Position numbers and translations under genes: made by a program. 64,000 nt of DNA from Paenibacillus sp. MBLB1832 (GTDB taxonomy: Bacteria; Bacillota; Bacilli; Paenibacillales; NBRC-103111), in NCBI RefSeq assembly GCF_032271945.1, contig NZ_CP130319.1, forward strand, positions 1,631,001 through 1,695,000. Reading direction: 5' to 3'. Positions 26,832-34,596 of the stretch are shown here, in pieces; positions within the stretch are counted from its first letter, which is position 1; each line of letters opens with the position of its first letter. The notes under the pieces were generated by a model. It was given only the letters and a program-made list of their open reading frames with translations. It was not told the DNA's origin and ran no database searches.

Positions 26832-27710
26832 ATGCTGCTTCGTAGAATTAGCACTCATTTGCATAAATTCATGTCACTGCCGGCCATTCTGCTGTTTGCT
26901 TTCTTCTTCATATATCCCCTCACGCAGGGAATCGGGATCAGTTTAACTGATTCTAATGGCATCAAGGCAGCCTCCTTCATTGGATTGGATAACTTTGTCA
27001 CATTTTTTCATGATGATCGCGCCATGAATGATGTGAAGAATACCGTTCTTTTCGCATTGGGGAGCGCTCCGCTGCTGAATCTTTTTGGTTTTTTATATGC
27101 TTTATTGTTAGATCGTCAATTCAAAGGTAAGAGCATCGTTCGAACGATTGTTTATTTGCCTGCCGTCATTAGTCCGCTCATTATGGGGTATATCTGGTAT
27201 TTCATTCTTCAACCAGAACGGGGCTTTCTGTATCATATGTTGAATCAGCTTCATCTTGTTTTTTTGAGTGGCGACTGGCTGGGGGACAGTTCTTCGGCAT
27301 TGAAGGTTCTCGTTTTGGTAAACGTCTGGCAGTACGTTGGTATTACGATGGTTGTCTACTTAGCTGGACTTCAGTCGATCCCTAAGGAAATCTACGAACA
27401 AGGTAAAATAGACGGTGCAAGCTACTTTGCATCATTGCGGTATATTACGATTCCCATGTTGTACCCTTCGATCAAAATCAATATCGTGACCAATATCATA
27501 GGCTCCCTCTCCGTATTTGATGTAATCTTAGCGCTCACGGACGGTGGACCAGGCTATAGCACGGAATCTCTAAGTATTTATATCCTGCGAATGTTATATG
27601 GCAGCTTTACGGGCTATTCAACAGCAGTGGCTCTCATTTTGTTCGCCATAATTATCATACCTGTTTATGTGTTTCTTCGAGTAACCAAATCGAAAGAGTA
27701 CGAAATGTGA
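26832..27710 (+). CDS. ABC sugar transporter permease (MalF/UgpA type)
   Basis: About 292 residues with six predicted membrane helices. The cytoplasmic EAA-type loop reads IPKEIYEQGKIDGASYFASL and contacts the ATPase. The ending LTDGGPGYSTESLS before the last helix is typical of the MalF-like partner. ATG 26832 is preferred because TAGGAGAG precedes it; two upstream in-frame starts (26790 GTG, 26805 ATG) lack well placed ribosome sites. It stands between the binding protein and the second permease with short gaps, so all are in one operon. This intact gene is the best local comparison for the degraded permease at 15382. Confidence 0.9.
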   Translation: MLLRRISTHLHKFMSLPAILLFAFFFIYPLTQGIGISLTDSNGIKAASFIGLDNFVTFFHDDRAMNDVKNTVLFALGSAPLLNLFGFLYALLLDRQFKGKSIVRTIVYLPAVISPLIMGYIWYFILQPERGFLYHMLNQLHLVFLSGDWLGDSSSALKVLVLVNVWQYVGITMVVYLAGLQSIPKEIYEQGKIDGASYFASLRYITIPMLYPSIKINIVTNIIGSLSVFDVILALTDGGPGYSTESLSIYILRMLYGSFTGYSTAVALILFAIIIIPVYVFLRVTKSKEYEM

Positions 27711-27722
27711 GAGGGCAGTCCT

Positions 27723-28544
27723 ATGAAATTAACCAACCATATTAGCAAGTATGTAATCGTATTCATCATGGCATTGCTGTCGATTATTCCCTTCTATGTA
27801 CTATTATATTTGGCCTTGAATCCACCATCGCGCACGATGTTTGACGGGTTCAATCTCCTGCCAGACTTCCATTTCCAAAATTTTAGCTCCGCATGGAAAT
27901 CATCGAAGCTAGGCAACGCGATCATTAATTCTCTCATTATTACGGTGGGAGCGGTGCTCACGATCGTTCTCGTATCTAGTACGGCGGGCTACTCCATCGC
28001 TAGATTTAAAAACAAATGGAACTCGGCAATCTATTCGACGTTGCTGCTGTGTATGATGATTCCTGCCATTATTATTACAGTACCCCTATACACATTGATG
28101 AAAAATATTCATGGCATCAACTCGCATTGGGCGATGATTTTACTATTGGCAACGAATTCACTTCCTCTGGCCATCTTTCTGTATACCAGCTTCATCAAGG
28201 CGCTGCCGCGCGAAATTGAAGAGTCTGCAATCATGGACGGATGTACGTACTTCTCCGCATTTTGGCGGATCACTTTCCATTTCCTAAAGCCTGTTACTGC
28301 GTCGGTAGTCATAATTTCGGGACTATCGATCTGGAATAACTATGGGCAGGCTGTATTTTTTCTGCAAAGTCAATCTATGAGAACCGTACCTCTGGCAATC
28401 AATATGTTTTTCCAAAGCTATGGTGCTCAATGGAACTTGATGGCAGCCGCAGCGGTTATTGGTGTATCGCCAGCGGTCATTACATTTCTGGTTTTCCAAA
28501 AGTATTTTATTAAGGGTATAACCGCAGGAGCGGTGAAAGGATGA
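27723..28544 (+). CDS. ABC sugar transporter permease (MalG/UgpE type)
   Basis: 273 residues with six predicted membrane helices, the partner of the preceding permease. The EAA loop reads LPREIEESAIMDGCTYFSAFW, and the C-terminus ends in the family tail KGITAGAVKG. The start follows GAGGGCAG by a few bases. The gene overlaps the GH66 start by four bases, so translation is coupled. Together with the binding lipoprotein and an ATPase supplied from elsewhere it forms an importer for oligosaccharides. Confidence 0.9.
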   Translation: MKLTNHISKYVIVFIMALLSIIPFYVLLYLALNPPSRTMFDGFNLLPDFHFQNFSSAWKSSKLGNAIINSLIITVGAVLTIVLVSSTAGYSIARFKNKWNSAIYSTLLLCMMIPAIIITVPLYTLMKNIHGINSHWAMILLLATNSLPLAIFLYTSFIKALPREIEESAIMDGCTYFSAFWRITFHFLKPVTASVVIISGLSIWNNYGQAVFFLQSQSMRTVPLAINMFFQSYGAQWNLMAAAAVIGVSPAVITFLVFQKYFIKGITAGAVKG

Positions 28545-30268
28545 ATACAATGAAGCAGATGCAGCCATATATTCAGGATGTCTACCCGAAGAAAGCACAG
28601 TTTATTCGAAATGAGAGCATCACCATCGTCATAGAGATTGCCAATCCTACAGCTGGATCAGTGAAGCTCCGTTTGGACACGAGTGTGTCATTTTTACAAC
28701 ATCAATTAGAAGTGTATGCGTGTGACGTGGTGGCAAAACCTTCTGAAGTTACGAATGTTGAACTGAGTATTACGCCTAAAGATGCAGAATGTAATGGTTA
28801 TGGGGTAGATGTAAGCCTCTATGAGCAAGGCAATCTGACTGATGAGCAATCGACGTCATTTGATGTGGTTTCCGATTGGCGCAAATCCATCCGCTATGGA
28901 TTTCTAAGTGATTTCTATACTTCGGAAGCGGGGGATACGACAGATGTGGCCTATATCAACAAACTGCATCTGAATGTGGTGCAATTTTACGATTGGATGT
29001 ATAAACATGACGATCTCATCCCGCCACAAGATGAATTCCGCGATTTAATGGGACGAGATCTCAGTATAGGTGTTGTTAAGGAGAAGATTGCGCTTTGCCA
29101 TCAATACGGCATGAAAGCCATGGCCTATGGCGCTGTGTATGCGGCGAATAAAGGATTTTATGAGAAGCATCCTGATTGGGCACTGTATGATAGCGCAGGG
29201 AAAGTGCTAACGTTTATCGATATCTTCTACATCATGAATACCTCACCAGCATCGCCGTGGCACCAGCATATTATTGGGGAGTATGTGAAAGCCATCGAAC
29301 AGCTCGACTTTGATGGTATTCATATGGATACGTACGGATTCCCGAAAACAGCGATATCAAGGCTGAACGGTATCGAGAAAATGGAGCGGTTGCAGGAGCA
29401 TTTCCCGGTATTAATTGATAATACGAGAAAGGAACTCGAGCAGAGCAAGGATGATATTTGCCTCATATTCAACAATGTAGGGAATTGGCCGGTAGATACA
29501 GTTGGCTTGGCGGATCAAAATGCGATCTATGTAGAAGTGTGGCATCCCTACGAGCGTTACCATCACCTCCAAGGGATTATCTCCCGTGCGAAGCTAGTCA
29601 GTCAGGGCAAGCCCGTCATTCTGGCGGCTTATCTCAAGCCATTTAAGGAAGCTACAACTGAGACGATGGCGCAGGCTAACCTATCAGCGTTACTTTTAAC
29701 AGCCGTCATTGCGGCTAGCGGGGGCTCTCATCTTCTCCATGGGGAGAAGCAAGGTGTGCTGACACAAGGCTATTATGTGGATCATACGACGCTGGAGGAT
29801 CCAGCCTTCATTAGGCAGATTCGAGATTACTATGATTTTATCATCCGGTATACCAATGTGCTTCATGATGATTCCATGCGTGACGTTTCGATGACACATA
29901 CGGATGGCGACAATTTCGAATATGTATTCGAAGGTATTGACCGTAGTTCCTACGGTGAAGCGGGGAAAGTTTGGACGATCATGAAAGAAAATGCGAAGTA
30001 TAAGACAATTCATTTCATTAATTTAACGAATAATGATGATTTATGGAATGAAGGGAAGAAACGGCCCCTTATTCAAAAGGACATGAAGGTAAGCATAGTG
30101 CTAGATGGAAAGGCGAGATCAGTTTTCATGGCGTCCCCAGACAGCAATCTAGGTCGTCCTCAGATATTAGAATATGCCGTGCATCCAGGGGACAAAGGGA
30201 ATGTATTGACGGTGACAATCCCGCAATTGCAAATATGGGATGTTCTGGTGGTGGAGATGGAAGTGTAA
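28541..30268 (+). CDS. Glycoside hydrolase family 66 (dextranase-like)
   Basis: 575 residues. GH66 contains dextranases and cycloisomaltooligosaccharide glucanotransferases acting on alpha-1,6-glucan. An N-terminal beta-sandwich (about 1-115) precedes a (beta/alpha)8 barrel. The barrel shows FYDWMYKHDDLIPP, MAYGAVYAAN, FDGIHMDTYG with the probable nucleophile Asp263, and IYVEVWHPYERY with the probable acid/base Glu332. A C-terminal beta domain follows. No signal peptide is present, unlike the well-known secreted dextranases, and the gene overlaps the permease gene by four bases. This points to intracellular processing of imported isomalto-oligosaccharides. Family assignment is from motif patterns and not from a search. 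Confidence 0.8.
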   Translation: MNTMKQMQPYIQDVYPKKAQFIRNESITIVIEIANPTAGSVKLRLDTSVSFLQHQLEVYACDVVAKPSEVTNVELSITPKDAECNGYGVDVSLYEQGNLTDEQSTSFDVVSDWRKSIRYGFLSDFYTSEAGDTTDVAYINKLHLNVVQFYDWMYKHDDLIPPQDEFRDLMGRDLSIGVVKEKIALCHQYGMKAMAYGAVYAANKGFYEKHPDWALYDSAGKVLTFIDIFYIMNTSPASPWHQHIIGEYVKAIEQLDFDGIHMDTYGFPKTAISRLNGIEKMERLQEHFPVLIDNTRKELEQSKDDICLIFNNVGNWPVDTVGLADQNAIYVEVWHPYERYHHLQGIISRAKLVSQGKPVILAAYLKPFKEATTETMAQANLSALLLTAVIAASGGSHLLHGEKQGVLTQGYYVDHTTLEDPAFIRQIRDYYDFIIRYTNVLHDDSMRDVSMTHTDGDNFEYVFEGIDRSSYGEAGKVWTIMKENAKYKTIHFINLTNNDDLWNEGKKRPLIQKDMKVSIVLDGKARSVFMASPDSNLGRPQILEYAVHPGDKGNVLTVTIPQLQIWDVLVVEMEV

Positions 30269-30274
30269 CTTATA

Positions 30275-30320
30275 AAAACTGTCTACGTGTAGATTAAATC
30301 TATCTGTGGACAGTTTTTTT
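30275..30320 (+). terminator. Intrinsic terminator of the GH66 operon
   Basis: AAAACTGTC (30275-30283) pairs with GACAGTTTT (30309-30317), with an inner GTAGAT/TCTATC pair and a run of seven T residues. Confidence 0.85.
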
Positions 30321-30430
30321 ATTTATAAAGTGCAAACCGATATCAGGTAAGCTGCGTTACCTTAATAGGAAAAGCATTTCACCAGAAGTTGATGGATCAT
30401 CAACTTACTTTAGGAGGCGTATATACCCGT

Positions 30431-32110
30431 ATGAGCAAATTGAAAAAATTGGTTATTTCCGCAAGCGTCGCTCTTGGCGTTGTCTTGGGCATGAGCGCTT
30501 TGACCGCGTTCGCAGCGGAGCCATTGCAAGTGAAGTCAGAGACCGATATCGCAGGCGATCTGGGCATTCTGCATGGTGACGGAAGCGGGCTTACTTCAGA
30601 ATATTTAGCGAAGTCCACGACGAGATTTCAAGCAGCAATTATGTTTCTACGATTAAAAGGTCTGGAGTCGGAGGCACTAGCGTACAGCGGGACGGATAAT
30701 TTTAAGGATGCTGGTCTTGTTTATCGCGAGGGTCAATCGGTACTTGGTTATCTCAAAGCGCATCCCGAGCTTGGCTGGCAAGGAACAGGTGCGGACCAAT
30801 TTGATCCGTTATCTGGCATCACATCCCAGGCGTATTACAAGGTATTACTAGAAGCTCTCGGCTATAAGCAAGGCGTAGACTTCGAGTTCGATAAGACGAT
30901 CGCTTTTGCAGAGGAAAAGGGCTTATCCAAAATTGCGGCGATCCAGCATATCGTAAATATGAACATAGCAACGGCGACGATTGAAGCGCTACATACAAAA
31001 TCAAAGGGCAGCGATCGAACATTGGCAGCTGTTCTAACCGAAAAAGGCGTGCTTGCAGCGGATAAACAAGCGGAACTTTCCTACAAATCGCTGCAATTAA
31101 AGCAAAATGATGCCTTGGGAAGCTATCTGACGGATTCCAAAGGGATGACACTTTACTATTTTACAAAGGATGCCGCAGATCTGAATTCCTGTGTGGATGC
31201 ATGCCTAGCGAAATGGCCGATTTATGCTGATAATCAATTTGTAGTGCCTGCGGGCTTCCAAGCCGCTGATTTTAGCCTATTTGTACGTAAAGATGGCAAG
31301 CAGCAAATTACTTACAAAGGCTGGCCTTTATATTATTTTGCTACGGATAAAGCAGCAGGTGATACGTTTGGTGATGCAGTTGGTAAAGTATGGTACGTTA
31401 TTAAGCCGGCGGCTGGCGTTGCCGTTGGGACGAAAGCCGATCTTGGCAACTTTTTGACAGATGCGAATGGCATGACGTTATACTATTTCGACAAAGATAC
31501 GAAAGGCGTTAGCAACTGTTCTGGAAAATGCTTAGATAAATGGCCGATTTTCTATGCGGATCACATTGCTGCACCTACAGGCGTGAATTCGGCAGATTTT
31601 GGAACGATGGTTCGCGCTGATGGGAAGAAACAAACCACCTATAAGGGGTTTCCTTTATACTATTGGGTAGATGATAAGAAAATGGGAGATACGACAGGTC
31701 AAAATGTAGGTACGGTCTGGTTTGTTGTCGATCCTGCAAGCTTTAGCGGCACGAAAGCAGTAAACAGCTCGGTGAAAACGAGCAAATCGGATCAACTTGG
31801 CACGTATCTAGTCGATTCCAAAGGAATGGCACTCTACCTGTTTACAAAGGATAAAGGGGATATGAATTCGTGTGTTGGTCAATGTATCGTGAACTGGCCC
31901 GTTTTCTATGATGCGAATTTGACGGTGTCGAGTGATTTGAACGCTAGCGATTTTGGTGAATTCACTCGTAACGACGGTACGAAGCAAACGACGTATAAAG
32001 GCTGGCCTTTGTACTATTGGATTAAAGATAAGAACCCTGGAGACACAACGGGACAAAATGTAGGGAAAGTTTGGTTCGTGCTAGATCCTGCCAAAACGGA
32101 AAGCAGATAG
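30431..32110 (+). CDS. Secreted protein with three Yx(FWY)xxD repeat domains
   Basis: About 559 residues. Classical signal peptide (VISASVALGVVLGMSALTAFA then AEP), so secreted. After an N-terminal region of about 190 residues of unknown fold come three tandem copies of about 105 residues starting near 227, 337 and 455. Each has LGxxLxDxxGMxLYxFxKD, a CxxxC pair (SCVDAC, NCSGKC, SCVGQC), WPxFY-type segments, an ADG/DGxKQxTYKGxPLYY block and a GKVWFV ending. This is the secreted-repeat/Lipoprotein_15 pattern (COG4315), whose function is not established. The ATG is 13 bases after AGGAGG, a rather wide gap. It has its own terminator; an ECF sigma pair and a cytochrome c follow. Confidence 0.82.
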   Translation: MSKLKKLVISASVALGVVLGMSALTAFAAEPLQVKSETDIAGDLGILHGDGSGLTSEYLAKSTTRFQAAIMFLRLKGLESEALAYSGTDNFKDAGLVYREGQSVLGYLKAHPELGWQGTGADQFDPLSGITSQAYYKVLLEALGYKQGVDFEFDKTIAFAEEKGLSKIAAIQHIVNMNIATATIEALHTKSKGSDRTLAAVLTEKGVLAADKQAELSYKSLQLKQNDALGSYLTDSKGMTLYYFTKDAADLNSCVDACLAKWPIYADNQFVVPAGFQAADFSLFVRKDGKQQITYKGWPLYYFATDKAAGDTFGDAVGKVWYVIKPAAGVAVGTKADLGNFLTDANGMTLYYFDKDTKGVSNCSGKCLDKWPIFYADHIAAPTGVNSADFGTMVRADGKKQTTYKGFPLYYWVDDKKMGDTTGQNVGTVWFVVDPASFSGTKAVNSSVKTSKSDQLGTYLVDSKGMALYLFTKDKGDMNSCVGQCIVNWPVFYDANLTVSSDLNASDFGEFTRNDGTKQTTYKGWPLYYWIKDKNPGDTTGQNVGKVWFVLDPAKTESR

Positions 32111-32122
32111 GCTGTAACGGTG

Positions 32123-32165
32123 AACTTCAACCTTCTGTTTCATACAGAAAGGTTGGAGTTTTTCT
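32123..32165 (+). terminator. Intrinsic terminator of the repeat-domain gene
   Basis: AACTTCAACCTTCTGT (32123-32138) pairs with ACAGAAAGGTTGGAGTT (32144-32160) with one bulge, then TTTTTCTG. Confidence 0.88.
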
Positions 32166-32236
32166 GTCTATTTTTGATGGAAATATGGTATGGTTAGAGG
32201 GAAATAGACTTTAATCGACTCGGGGAGAGCCAGGCT

Positions 32237-32803
32237 ATGCGAAATCGAACTGATGGAGAGCTCATGAAGCTGGTTATGGCGAAAGAGCAATCTGCTTTAG
32301 AAGAGCTCTACGATCGTTATGCTAAGCTAGTGTACTCGTTTGCCATGAAAGCCATGAAGAATGAGCAGGAAGCGAGAGAAATCGTACAATTAGTGTTTAC
32401 GCGACTGTGGACAACTGTCACAGGTTATGATGCCAGCAAGGGCAGCTTCGTCAACTGGATGATCACAATCACACGCAACATAACGATTGATTACGTACGC
32501 AAGAATCGTAAACTGGGCCAAGTTGTTCGATTTGAGCCCCGTGAGTGGGAGCAAAAGCTTGTTTCGGGAGAAGCGAATCCAGAGACGGTTATTTCCCGCA
32601 AATGGACGGCTGAACAAATTCAGCAAGCGTATGTGCATTTATCAACGAATCAAATTGAACTGATCGAAATGATGTATTGGGAAGGTTACTCATTAAGCGA
32701 GATTGCATCTCATAAGAATGAACCTGTGGGTACGGTTAAAAGCCGTTTGCATCAATGTTTAAAAATACTTCGCAAGCATTTGACATCACTGAGGGGAGGA
32801 TGA
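32237..32803 (+). CDS. ECF-family RNA polymerase sigma factor
   Basis: 188 residues with only sigma regions 2 and 4, as in extracytoplasmic-function sigma factors. Region 2: LEELYDRYAKLVYSFA, EAREIVQLVFTRLW and ITRNITIDYVRKNR. Region 4: QIELIEMMYWEGYSLSEIAS and VGTVKSRLHQCLKILRKHL. The ribosome site GGGGAG precedes ATG 32237. The anti-sigma gene begins four bases after the stop, the normal paired arrangement. The regulon is unknown; the neighbouring repeat-domain secreted protein and the cytochrome c are natural candidates. SigK/YlaC-like ECF groups with RskA anti-sigmas match best. Confidence 0.92.
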   Translation: MRNRTDGELMKLVMAKEQSALEELYDRYAKLVYSFAMKAMKNEQEAREIVQLVFTRLWTTVTGYDASKGSFVNWMITITRNITIDYVRKNRKLGQVVRFEPREWEQKLVSGEANPETVISRKWTAEQIQQAYVHLSTNQIELIEMMYWEGYSLSEIASHKNEPVGTVKSRLHQCLKILRKHLTSLRGG

Positions 32804-32806
32804 CCC

Positions 32807-33514
32807 ATGAAAGAGCTAGAACCTGTCGACTGCAGCTATCTCATCAATTATTTAACAGGCGAATGCACGGAATGGGAACGTGCTTCTTTCGAACGGCATC
32901 TGCGCACTTGTGATTCATGCAGAGAAGAACTGCCAGAATTGCAATCCGTCTGGCTTTCGCTTCCTTTTCAGATGGAAGAAGTCGAGGTGCCATCGGATTT
33001 GAAGAGTCAGGTGATGAACGCGATTGCCAAGGAACCTAGGCGGAAGCGTCGCTCTTTCACATGGATGTATGGCTTAACGGCAGTGATCATTCTTGGTATT
33101 GTTGTAGGCACTGTATGGAACTACAATCCATTCACGAGTACTAAAGAAACGACACAGGAATCGGTGGATTTGCCCGCAGAAGTCGTCAATACGTTTGAGT
33201 TGACATCAGCAGACACTGCTATGCCATCGGCTTCAGGAACTGCTTGGGTCGTCAAGCATGGGGATATGAATAAAGTTGTGGTCAATCTGTCTGGGTTGAA
33301 AGAAACGCAAGGGGACTGGACCTACCAAGTGTGGCTGAACCATAATGGGAAGAAGTATAACTGCGGTACGCTGCATGTGGATAAAAAGGGTGTAGGTGTG
33401 CTGGCCTATGATGTGAATGTCAAGGAGTTGAAAATCGACTCCATTGGTGTCACGTTAGAGCCAGATCCGAACGGCACACAACCGCGAGGGAAAAAGGTAC
33501 TGGGATCGACTTGA
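32807..33514 (+). CDS. Membrane anti-sigma factor (zinc-finger plus RskA-type domain)
   Basis: 235 residues. The N-terminal cytoplasmic part has a zinc-binding anti-sigma motif (FERHLRTCDSCREEL, with the preceding CSYL segment), one membrane helix near residues 85-105 (YGLTAVIILGIVVGTVW), and an extracytoplasmic RskA-like domain (TAWVVKHGDMNKVVVNLSGL, WTYQVWLNHNGKKYNCGTL). It would hold the upstream sigma factor at the membrane until a signal triggers release, usually by proteolysis. The gene directly follows the sigma factor gene and shares a bidirectional terminator with the convergent cytochrome gene. Confidence 0.9.
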   Translation: MKELEPVDCSYLINYLTGECTEWERASFERHLRTCDSCREELPELQSVWLSLPFQMEEVEVPSDLKSQVMNAIAKEPRRKRRSFTWMYGLTAVIILGIVVGTVWNYNPFTSTKETTQESVDLPAEVVNTFELTSADTAMPSASGTAWVVKHGDMNKVVVNLSGLKETQGDWTYQVWLNHNGKKYNCGTLHVDKKGVGVLAYDVNVKELKIDSIGVTLEPDPNGTQPRGKKVLGST

Positions 33515-33518
33515 AATG

Positions 33519-33562
33519 AAAAAATGCAGGCTTCCTTTCTTGAGAAAGGGGCCTGCATTTTT
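33519..33562. terminator. Bidirectional intrinsic terminator
   Basis: AAAATGCAGGC (33521-33531) pairs with GCCTGCATTTT (33551-33561), with inner CCTTTCT/AGAAAGG. A-rich and T-rich tracts flank both sides, serving the anti-sigma gene and the convergent cytochrome gene. Confidence 0.9.
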
Positions 33563-33563
33563 T

Positions 33564-34151
33564 TCATTTCTTGCTAGCCAGCCAATTGGCTAACGCATCG
33601 ATGTCTTCGGGTTTCAACTTGTCTTTGAACGGCGGCATTTCGACCCTGCCATTCATGATTTGGTTGACGATCTGCTCTTTGGTTTTACGTGCCCCCACCT
33701 TAGTCAGATCGGGGCCATAATCGCCGGCTAAGCCTTCGCCATGGCAAACAAGGCAGTTGTTTTTGTAGAGCAGCTCGGCTTTCGCGTTGCTGCTGACTGC
33801 TGTTTCCTGCGGCTTGACGGAGACCGCAGGTGTAGGCGTTGGCGCTGGCGTCGCGCTCGCTGGCGCCGGTGTAGGCGTTGGCTTCGGCGATGGTGTCGCC
33901 GAAGCTTGGGGCTGCGGCGTTGCACTGGCAGCCGCAGGGCTGGCCGTGGCGGCAGGCAAAGCCGTTGCCGCTGGGGCTGTAGTCGCCGACACCTGCGGAG
34001 TCGGCGCAGCTGTTGCCGTCGCTGCCGCCGACGGCGTGCTTGTTGCGGCAGCCGGCGTGCTTGCTGCCGGGCTAGCTTCTTTCCCGCTGCAGCCGGATGC
34101 AGCGAAGAGAAGCATCCCGCAAAGGGTTGCTTGTATCCATTTGTTCAACAT
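33564..34151 (-). CDS. Membrane-anchored (lipoprotein) cytochrome c
   Basis: 195 residues. Signal sequence with lipobox (LLFAASGCSG, Cys near 20), so anchored on the outer membrane face. Next comes a low-complexity Ala/Ser/Thr/Pro linker of about 90 residues, then one cytochrome c domain (about 115-195) with the haem motif CLVCH, the GPDLTKVGA segment and the distal methionine in VEMPPFKDKL. It resembles CccB/CccA-type small cytochromes that pass electrons to terminal oxidases. ATG 34151 follows AAGGAGC; an in-frame ATG at 34196 is less likely. The linker has strong codon bias that yields long spurious ORFs on the plus strand. Confidence 0.9.
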   Translation of the reverse strand: MLNKWIQATLCGMLLFAASGCSGKEASPAASTPAAATSTPSAAATATAAPTPQVSATTAPAATALPAATASPAAASATPQPQASATPSPKPTPTPAPASATPAPTPTPAVSVKPQETAVSSNAKAELLYKNNCLVCHGEGLAGDYGPDLTKVGARKTKEQIVNQIMNGRVEMPPFKDKLKPEDIDALANWLASKK

Positions 34152-34220
34152 GTACCAGCTCCTTGTTATGTATGCTATTAAAGGTAACGGATGCAAATGG
34201 AATTCGGTTTTGTTTGATTG

Positions 34221-34256
34221 AAAAGAAAAATGGGGGACACCGACATTGGTGTCCCC
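34221..34256 (-). terminator. Probable minus-strand terminator
   Basis: GGGGACACC and GGTGTCCCC (34233-34256) form a strong hairpin, followed on the minus strand by CATTTTTCTTTTC. It would stop transcripts entering from the aldo/keto reductase side before the cytochrome gene. Confidence 0.65.
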
Positions 34257-34288
34257 TTTCGTTGAAATATCAGCTATCCATATTTATT

Positions 34289-34455
34289 CTGGAGTTAGTA
34301 GAAAATATCGATTAACTCGCCAGCAGAAAGGGTCCCGTGCTGGAATTAGTCGTTAAAATCGACTTACTTGCCAACAAATGTGGCCTTGTGTCAGGAATTA
34401 GTCGAAGAAATCGACTAATTGGCGATCTTAGTGGCTCTCTTGTAGGATCTGATTC
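34289..34455. repeat. Three and a partial fourth tandem 51-52 bp palindromic repeats
   Basis: Units begin at 34289 (CTGGAGTTAGT), 34340 (CTGGAATTAGT), 34392 (CAGGAATTAGT) and, in part, 34443 (TAGGATCTGATT). Each contains a dyad; the third is perfect: ATTAGTCG (34397-34404), seven-base loop, CGACTAAT (34412-34419). The units are diverged, about 60-75% alike. No coding frame crosses them. They lie in the 445-bp gap between the cytochrome and aldo/keto reductase genes. Confidence 0.65.
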
Positions 34456-34462
34456 TAAGTGG

Positions 34463-34560
34463 ACGCCATAAGGCGTTTTTTTAACGGTTGTCACAGCGCT
34501 TATTTAGTCCGATATGTACCGTTTTCAACTCTAACGGTTGACTGAGAGCTTATTTGCCAG
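34463..34560 (+). repeat. Small hairpin with T-tract and a 40-bp spaced direct repeat
   Basis: ACGCC-ATAA-GGCGT followed by seven T residues (34463-34482) looks like a short plus-strand terminator although no gene precedes it on that strand. Right after it, TAACGGTTG plus a GCTTATTT block occurs at 34492 and again at 34532. The function is not known. Confidence 0.4.
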
Positions 34561-34596
34561 ATTTCTGCTTAAAACGCTCGAATTTTCGCACAGCAG

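Noticed and set aside
33741-34221. Long plus-strand ORFs opposite the cytochrome c gene
   Set aside because: They are shadows of the GC-rich Ala/Thr/Pro linker codons; the products are Arg- or Ala/Gly-rich low-complexity strings without ribosome sites, and the minus-strand frame has a lipobox and haem motif.
34289-34455. Tandem repeats as a possible CRISPR array
   Set aside because: Units are diverged along their whole length, there are no unique spacers of constant size, and no cas genes are nearby.
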